DNA of 35,348 nucleotides from Clostridia bacterium (lineage in GTDB: Bacteria > Bacillota > Clostridia > Oscillospirales > Acutalibacteraceae): positions 1-35,348 of the forward strand of contig JAFQBE010000007.1 in the NCBI GenBank assembly GCA_017416765.1, read 5' to 3'. Shown here one piece after another: positions 31,280 to 35,348 of this stretch. Under the pieces are notes generated by a model. It worked only from the letters and a program-made list of their open reading frames with translations. It did no database searches and was not told the DNA's origin. Made by a program: the position numbers and the translations under genes. Numbering within the stretch: the first letter of the stretch is position 1; every line of letters begins with the position of its first letter.

Positions 31280-32011
31280 ATGAACAAAACTAAAAAAACT
31301 CTCATTTCAGTTGCAGCAGTTATCGTGGCACTTGTTGTTATCTGCACAGCGTATCTGACAAGCTACAGCAAGGCAAACATTACCTCCTCCGCATTTATGG
31401 CAATAAACTACGGAGAGAACTATATCAGACCGCACAGGCTTGAAAATCAGATTGTTTTAGCACCTGAAGAAGCAAAGGCAGGCTTGATTTTTTATCCCGG
31501 CGGTAAGGTTGAAGCAGATGCTTACATTCCGCTGATGATTGCCTGTGCACAGCAGGATATATTTTGCGTAATTGCTGAAATGCCGTTTTATTTAGCTGTT
31601 TTTGATAAAGATGCGGCAGGAAATATAATCAACGAATACCCCGAAATAGAAAGCTGGTACATTGCCGGTCATTCACTCGGCGGTTCAATGGCGGCAAGCT
31701 ACGCGGCAGAAAACGCAGACAGCTTAGACGGTATTATACTGCTCGGAGCATACTCAACGGCTGACCTTTCGGACGCTGAGCTTGAAGCCCTCAGCATATA
31801 CGGAAGCGTTGACGGAGTAATGAACAAAAAGAACTACAATAAATACAAAACCAACCTTCCTGAAAATTACAGCGAATATGTAATTGAGGGTGGAAACCAC
31901 GCTTTTTACGGTGTTTACGGCACACAAAGGGGTGACGGCAAGGCTACCGTAACAAACGAAGAACAAATAAAAATTACAGCACAGAAAATCATTGAATTTA
32001 TAAACAAATAA
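31280..32011 (+). CDS. Membrane-anchored alpha/beta hydrolase
   Basis: A 243-residue protein with an N-terminal membrane segment (residues about 8-28) and an alpha/beta hydrolase domain. YIAGHSLGGSMAASYA is the nucleophile elbow (G-H-S-L-G), and EGGNHAFYG holds the catalytic histidine. AGLIFYPGGKVEADAY is the oxyanion-side strand. It matches the small alpha/beta hydrolase group with YPGG that is common in Firmicutes; possibly an acetylesterase acting with the neighbouring SGNH enzyme. The ribosome site is poor: AAGGAT lies well upstream of the ATG. It is 26 bp after the esterase gene and 12 bp before GH130. Confidence 0.75.
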   Translation: MNKTKKTLISVAAVIVALVVICTAYLTSYSKANITSSAFMAINYGENYIRPHRLENQIVLAPEEAKAGLIFYPGGKVEADAYIPLMIACAQQDIFCVIAEMPFYLAVFDKDAAGNIINEYPEIESWYIAGHSLGGSMAASYAAENADSLDGIILLGAYSTADLSDAELEALSIYGSVDGVMNKKNYNKYKTNLPENYSEYVIEGGNHAFYGVYGTQRGDGKATVTNEEQIKITAQKIIEFINK

Positions 32012-32023
32012 GAGGTACAGAAT

Positions 32024-32974
32024 ATGGCAAAAATAATCGGTACGGCAATCCCCAACATTCCGTGGCAGGATAAACCCGAAGGCTATAAATACCCCGTGTG
32101 GCGTTATGACGGCAACCCTGTAATAACAAGAGATAACCTTTATGGCGCAAACAGTATTTTCAATTCCGCTGTTGTCCCCTACGGTGACGGCTTTGCAGGA
32201 GTATTCAGAGTTGACGATATCAGCCGCGACCACACACTGGTTGTAGGCTACAGTAAAGACGCCATAAACTGGGAGCTTGAAGAAAAGGTCATTTTCCGCG
32301 GCTATGACCCCAGACTTTGCGAAATTGAAGGCAAATACTACCTTTCATGGGTTAACCTTACACCTTACGGCACAACAATAGGCATAGCCTACACAACAGA
32401 TTTTAAAGAGTGGGTACAGCTTGAAGATGTCTGCTACCCTGTTGCGCGTAACGGCGTACTTTTCCCCAGAAAAGTAAACGGCGAATATATGCTCTTTATC
32501 CGTCCGTGTGACAGAGGTCATACACCCTACGGTGATATTTTTTTAAGCCACAGCAAGGACCTTACATATTGGGGCAAACACCGCTTTGTAATGAAGCCCG
32601 TTAAAAACTGGGAGATGACAAAGGTTGGTGCAGGACCCACACCGATTGAAACAGACGAAGGCTGGCTGATGTTCTACCACGGTGTACTGACAAGCTGCAA
32701 CGGCTTTACCTACGCTATGGGTGCGGCAATACTTGATAAAGATGAACCGTGGAAGGTACTGCACAGAGCCGACTGCTTCCTGCTTGCACCGCATGAACTT
32801 TATGAATGTGTCGGCGATGTACCGAATGTTGTATTCCCCTGTGCCGCACTTGCCGACAGCGACAGCGGCAAAATAGCAATATACTACGGTGCGGCTGATA
32901 CAAGCGTTGCCCTTGCATTCACAACAGTTGATGAAGTAGTAGCATTTATAAAAGAACATGATTTGAATAAATAA
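32024..32974 (+). CDS. GH130 beta-mannoside phosphorylase
   Basis: A 316-residue five-bladed beta-propeller with GH130 landmarks: NSIFNSAVVPYGDGFAGVFRVDD, FRGYDPRLCEIEGKYYLSW, NGVLFPRKVNGEYMLFIRP, VGAGPTPIETDEGWLMFYHG and NVVFPCAALAD. The aspartate in GYDPRL is the expected catalytic acid position. The family phosphorolyses beta-linked mannosides, giving mannose-1-phosphate; the mannooligosaccharide-type subfamily seems closest, from memory. There is no signal peptide, so it is cytoplasmic. AGAGGT lies before the ATG. Operon partners that deacetylate glycans suggest acetylated mannan or N-glycan fragments as the source. Confidence 0.88.
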   Translation: MAKIIGTAIPNIPWQDKPEGYKYPVWRYDGNPVITRDNLYGANSIFNSAVVPYGDGFAGVFRVDDISRDHTLVVGYSKDAINWELEEKVIFRGYDPRLCEIEGKYYLSWVNLTPYGTTIGIAYTTDFKEWVQLEDVCYPVARNGVLFPRKVNGEYMLFIRPCDRGHTPYGDIFLSHSKDLTYWGKHRFVMKPVKNWEMTKVGAGPTPIETDEGWLMFYHGVLTSCNGFTYAMGAAILDKDEPWKVLHRADCFLLAPHELYECVGDVPNVVFPCAALADSDSGKIAIYYGAADTSVALAFTTVDEVVAFIKEHDLNK

Positions 32975-32975
32975 T

Positions 32976-33018
32976 TATAAAAGCCTGAAAGCTCAAATGA
33001 ACTTTCAGGCTTGTTTTA
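32976..33018. terminator. Terminator after the GH130 operon
   Basis: AAGCCTGAAAG (32981-32991) pairs with CTTTCAGGCTT (33002-33012), an 11-bp stem followed by GTTTTATT. The opposite strand has TTTTATAATT, so it may also serve the convergent oxidoreductase gene. Confidence 0.85.
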
Positions 33019-33035
33019 TTACATTTTATGTAAAA

Positions 33036-34067
33036 TCAGAAATTATAGTTAGGTTTAACAATCTTACCGGTTTCAGCCGCTTCAACAATTGCAAGGCAGA
33101 CCTCAACGGTTTTTGCGCCTTCAATTGCGCTTGTTGAAACAGGCTTATTGTTAAGGATTTCGTCTGCAAATACAGCAAATTCAGCAATTGCGTTGTGGTT
33201 GTTAAGCTCAATATCAATAATTTCGGGCTTTTCGGGTGCTACACCCTCTTCATCGGCGACAAACAGCTGCATTGTGGGTGAAGTATTATCGCAGATAATT
33301 GTACCCTTTGTGCCGTAAATAACGGTACGCATTGTGTAGTCGCGCTTGCAGCCTGTTGAAACAAAAACCTTACCCATGCAGTCCTCGGAGAATTTCATGA
33401 TAGCAATTGTAGCATCATCATAATCAACCTTGGGAAGCATTTTGTGTGTACCGTATGCAAAAACCTCAATCGGGTCGCCTACAAGCCAGCGGATAAGGTC
33501 AACGGCATGGCAGCCGCCGCCGACAACGCCGTGACGCTTGGGGTCAGCGCGCCAATGAGCAGAGCCGTCCTTATTTTCAACTATCTTCATATAGTCGTGA
33601 GCATATTCGCTTTCAACGAAATAAACTTCGCCTATTGTGCCTGCCTCAATAATCTGTTTTGCCTTAACAAAAGCAGGGGTAAAGCGGCAAATCTGACCAA
33701 CCATGAACTTGCAGCCGGATTCATCGGCAGCTTTACAGATTGCTGCAATATCTTCGCGTGTAAGTGCAAGCGGCTTTTCGCAAAGGACATGCTTGCCTGC
33801 AGCCAAAAGCTCGCAAACAACCTGCCTGTGCTGCTGGTCGGGAATAGCAACAGAAACAACATTGATATCAGGATTATTGATAATATCGTGATAATCAGTA
33901 CACTGCTTTTCAACAGGAATATTATATTTTTCGCCTGCTTTACGAAGTGTTTCTTCATTACAGTCGCAGATAAGGGCAATTTCCGCATCCTCGCAAGCAA
34001 GAGCACCTTCAACGTGTGCCATGCCAAACATCATACCGATATTGCCCACAATTAATTTTTTATCCAT
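33036..34067 (-). CDS. Gfo/Idh/MocA family oxidoreductase
   Basis: About 343 residues. The N-terminal NAD(P) domain starts KLIVGNIGMMFGMAHVEGAL, with the family signature HVLCEKPLAL. The C-terminal alpha/beta domain carries HWRADPKRHGVVGGGCHAVDLIRWLVG, including the catalytic-type histidine and aspartate. Such enzymes oxidise or reduce sugars, inositols or amino sugars. The ATG at 34067 has AAGGAGA upstream and a promoter further upstream; the frame is open to 34136, but that part overlaps the promoter. It is divergent from a LysR regulator, which probably controls it. Confidence 0.88.
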   Translation of the reverse strand: MDKKLIVGNIGMMFGMAHVEGALACEDAEIALICDCNEETLRKAGEKYNIPVEKQCTDYHDIINNPDINVVSVAIPDQQHRQVVCELLAAGKHVLCEKPLALTREDIAAICKAADESGCKFMVGQICRFTPAFVKAKQIIEAGTIGEVYFVESEYAHDYMKIVENKDGSAHWRADPKRHGVVGGGCHAVDLIRWLVGDPIEVFAYGTHKMLPKVDYDDATIAIMKFSEDCMGKVFVSTGCKRDYTMRTVIYGTKGTIICDNTSPTMQLFVADEEGVAPEKPEIIDIELNNHNAIAEFAVFADEILNNKPVSTSAIEGAKTVEVCLAIVEAAETGKIVKPNYNF

Positions 34068-34101
34068 TGTTCTTTTCTCCTTATAAAAAAATAACAGCAT
34101 T

Positions 34102-34130
34102 ATTTTACTATAAAACCGTAAATTAATCAA
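34102..34130 (-). promoter_or_regulatory. Promoter for the Gfo/Idh/MocA gene
   Basis: Minus-strand TTGATT (34125-34130) and TAAAAT (34102-34107) with a 17-bp spacer, about 35 bp before the ATG. Confidence 0.55.
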
Positions 34131-34159
34131 CATCAAAATTACGATTTTTCACCTAAAAC

Positions 34160-34188
34160 TTGATTTATTAATTGCTTTGTGTTATCAT
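34160..34188 (+). promoter_or_regulatory. Promoter for the LysR gene
   Basis: TTGATT (34160-34165) and TATCAT (34183-34188) with a 17-bp spacer, about 34 bp before the ATG. Only about 30 bp separate it from the divergent promoter, so a LysR site there could affect both. Confidence 0.5.
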
Positions 34189-34221
34189 CTTATAAATTAA
34201 TTTTTCACGGAGGCAACAGAC

Positions 34222-35148
34222 ATGAATTTACTGCATTTAAAATACGCTGTTGAAATAGCCGAAACAGCCTCCATGACCAAAGCAGCCGAAAACCTTTACA
34301 CTTCACAGCCGAATTTAAGCCGAGCCATGCGCGAACTTGAAAGCACGCTTGGAATAACAATATTCAACCGTACATCGAAGGGCATATTCCCCACCCCTGA
34401 AGGTGACGAATTTTTAGGCTACGCCCGTAAGATTCTTTCACAGGTTGATGCCGTTGAAGAAATGTACCGCGGAGAAAAGAAAAAGGTACAGAAATTTTCC
34501 ATTTCCGTACCGAGAGCGAGCTACATATCCTGCGCATTTACAGAGTTTTCAAAGCAGCTCAATACACAGATGCCCGCTGAAATTTTTTATAAAGAAACTA
34601 ATTCCATGCGAGCCATAACCAACATACTCAACAACGATTACAAGCTCGGCATACTGCGCTACCAGGCACAGTATGAAATGAATTTCAAAAACATGCTTGA
34701 AGAAAAGGGATTAAGCTTTGAAACCATATGCGAATTCAGCTATGTTCTTATGATGAGTCCCGAACATCCGCTTGCAAACAAGGAAGAAATTCTGCTTGAC
34801 GATTTAAACCAATACACGGAAATTGCCCACGCTGACCCGTTTGTTCCTTCAATGCCGCACAGCACGGTAAAAAAGAACGAAATTTCCGACAAGGTAGATA
34901 AACACATTTTTGTTTTTGAGCGCGCAAGCCAGATGGATATACTTTCCGAAATGACAACATCGTTTATGTGGGTTTCCCCCGTACCGCAGCAGCTGCTCGA
35001 CAGACACGGGCTGATTACACGAACCTGCAAGGAAAACACAAAAACATATAAAGATATACTCATTTACAAAAAGGATTATAAATTCAGCGCACTTGATGAC
35101 CTGTTCTTAAAAGAGCTGATTAAATTCAGAAACCAGTTAACTAAATAA
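34222..35148 (+). CDS. LysR family transcriptional regulator
   Basis: A 308-residue LTTR. The winged HTH lies at residues 1-60 (LHLKYAVEIAETASMTKAAENLYTSQPNLSRAMRELE and then LGITIFNR), followed by a linker helix and a two-lobe effector domain (from about residue 92). CGGAGG lies before the ATG. It is divergently placed from the Gfo/Idh/MocA gene, the classical arrangement for LTTR control of its neighbour. The inducer is unknown. A terminator follows at 35158-35190. Confidence 0.92.
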   Translation: MNLLHLKYAVEIAETASMTKAAENLYTSQPNLSRAMRELESTLGITIFNRTSKGIFPTPEGDEFLGYARKILSQVDAVEEMYRGEKKKVQKFSISVPRASYISCAFTEFSKQLNTQMPAEIFYKETNSMRAITNILNNDYKLGILRYQAQYEMNFKNMLEEKGLSFETICEFSYVLMMSPEHPLANKEEILLDDLNQYTEIAHADPFVPSMPHSTVKKNEISDKVDKHIFVFERASQMDILSEMTTSFMWVSPVPQQLLDRHGLITRTCKENTKTYKDILIYKKDYKFSALDDLFLKELIKFRNQLTK

Positions 35149-35157
35149 ATTATATAT

Positions 35158-35190
35158 GTCATCCCGAACACAAGTTCAGGATGACTTTTT
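35158..35190 (+). terminator. Intrinsic terminator after the LysR gene
   Basis: GTCATCC (35158-35164) pairs with GGATGAC (35179-35185), with an inner GAAC/GTTC pairing, and is followed by TTTTT. Confidence 0.8.
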
Positions 35191-35251
35191 AAGTTTAAAA
35201 CAGACATATTACAGTTTGTTGAGTTCTTTATCAATGTGAAAGTAAGGCTTA

Positions 35252-35348
35252 AGCTCCCTTTCAAGGGAGCTGTCACGAAGTGACTGAGGGTTGCTAGTAA
35301 AATTTTAATCAACATAAAATCCTGCAATCCTCCGTCTTTTGCTTCGCA
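35252..35348. repeat. Partial MITE/REP-like intergenic repeat
   Basis: It begins with palindrome AGCTCCCTT-TCAAGGGAGCT (35252-35271), then GTCAC-GAA-GTGAC (35272-35284). An imperfect inverted pair follows: GACTGAGGGTTGC (35282-35294) with GCAATCCTCCGTC (35324-35336). The right end is cut by the window edge. This AAGGGAGCTGTC-type repeat is, from memory, frequent in gut Clostridia. No coding potential is seen in 35191-35348. Confidence 0.7.

Noticed and set aside
34068-34136. N-terminal extension of the Gfo/Idh/MocA protein
   Set aside because: It overlaps the predicted promoter and ribosome site; the ATG at 34067 starts directly at the Rossmann fold.

Overview
The window looks like chromosome from an uncultured anaerobic gut-type Clostridia, probably near Ruminococcaceae/Oscillospiraceae. 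The evidence is moderately AT-rich DNA, strong AGGAGG-type ribosome sites, consensus sigma-A promoters, a butyrate kinase, intracellular glycoside hydrolases, a GH130 mannoside phosphorylase, and short palindromic repeats of the kind common in these genomes. No rRNA, tRNA, CRISPR array, prophage or conjugative module is visible. Taxonomy is inference from gene content only.

Left part (1-16222, almost all on the minus strand). A palindromic repeat mosaic (1-191) is followed by a dense array of small genes, often joined by 4-bp ATGA overlaps: four P-loop kinase-like proteins, five GNAT acetyltransferases, a DinB-like protein, a class I methyltransferase, a nucleotidyltransferase-like protein, a pyrophosphatase-like protein, a HEXXH protein, a HAD hydrolase, GrpB and a REP-associated (RAYT-type) transposase. 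Three carbohydrate genes are embedded in it: a cytoplasmic Asp-box sialidase-like protein, a GH-A-clan hydrolase and a GH3 beta-glucosidase. The array reads as an accessory detoxification and small-molecule modification region. Its most striking piece is at 16025-16222: a perfect TTGACA-17-TATAAT promoter, a 24-codon tyrosine-rich leader ORF, mutually exclusive hairpins and an intrinsic terminator, all immediately before a GNAT gene. This has the layout of a ribosome-stalling attenuator.

Middle (16223-25200). A GH36 alpha-galactosidase and a divergent-PAP2 membrane protein (minus) face a long-chain acyl-CoA synthetase (plus). Then come a histidine phosphatase and butyrate kinase (minus), a ZIP metal transporter, a membrane-anchored metallophosphoesterase and a rhamnulose-1-phosphate aldolase (plus). 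Most of these transcription units have recognisable promoters and several have terminators.

Right part (25202-35348). A second, cytoplasmic metallophosphoesterase is in an operon with a geranylgeranyl-reductase-like flavoprotein. Next is a DAO flavoprotein fused to a Rieske domain. A plus-strand operon follows: a secreted sialate-O-acetylesterase-like SGNH protein, a membrane-anchored alpha/beta hydrolase and the GH130 phosphorylase. A Gfo/Idh/MocA oxidoreductase is divergent from a LysR regulator, and the window ends in a partial MITE-like repeat.

Taken together, GH36, GH3, the acetylesterase and GH130 would suit breakdown of acetylated galactoglucomannan or host-glycan oligosaccharides. 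They are spread over several transcription units, so this link is inference.
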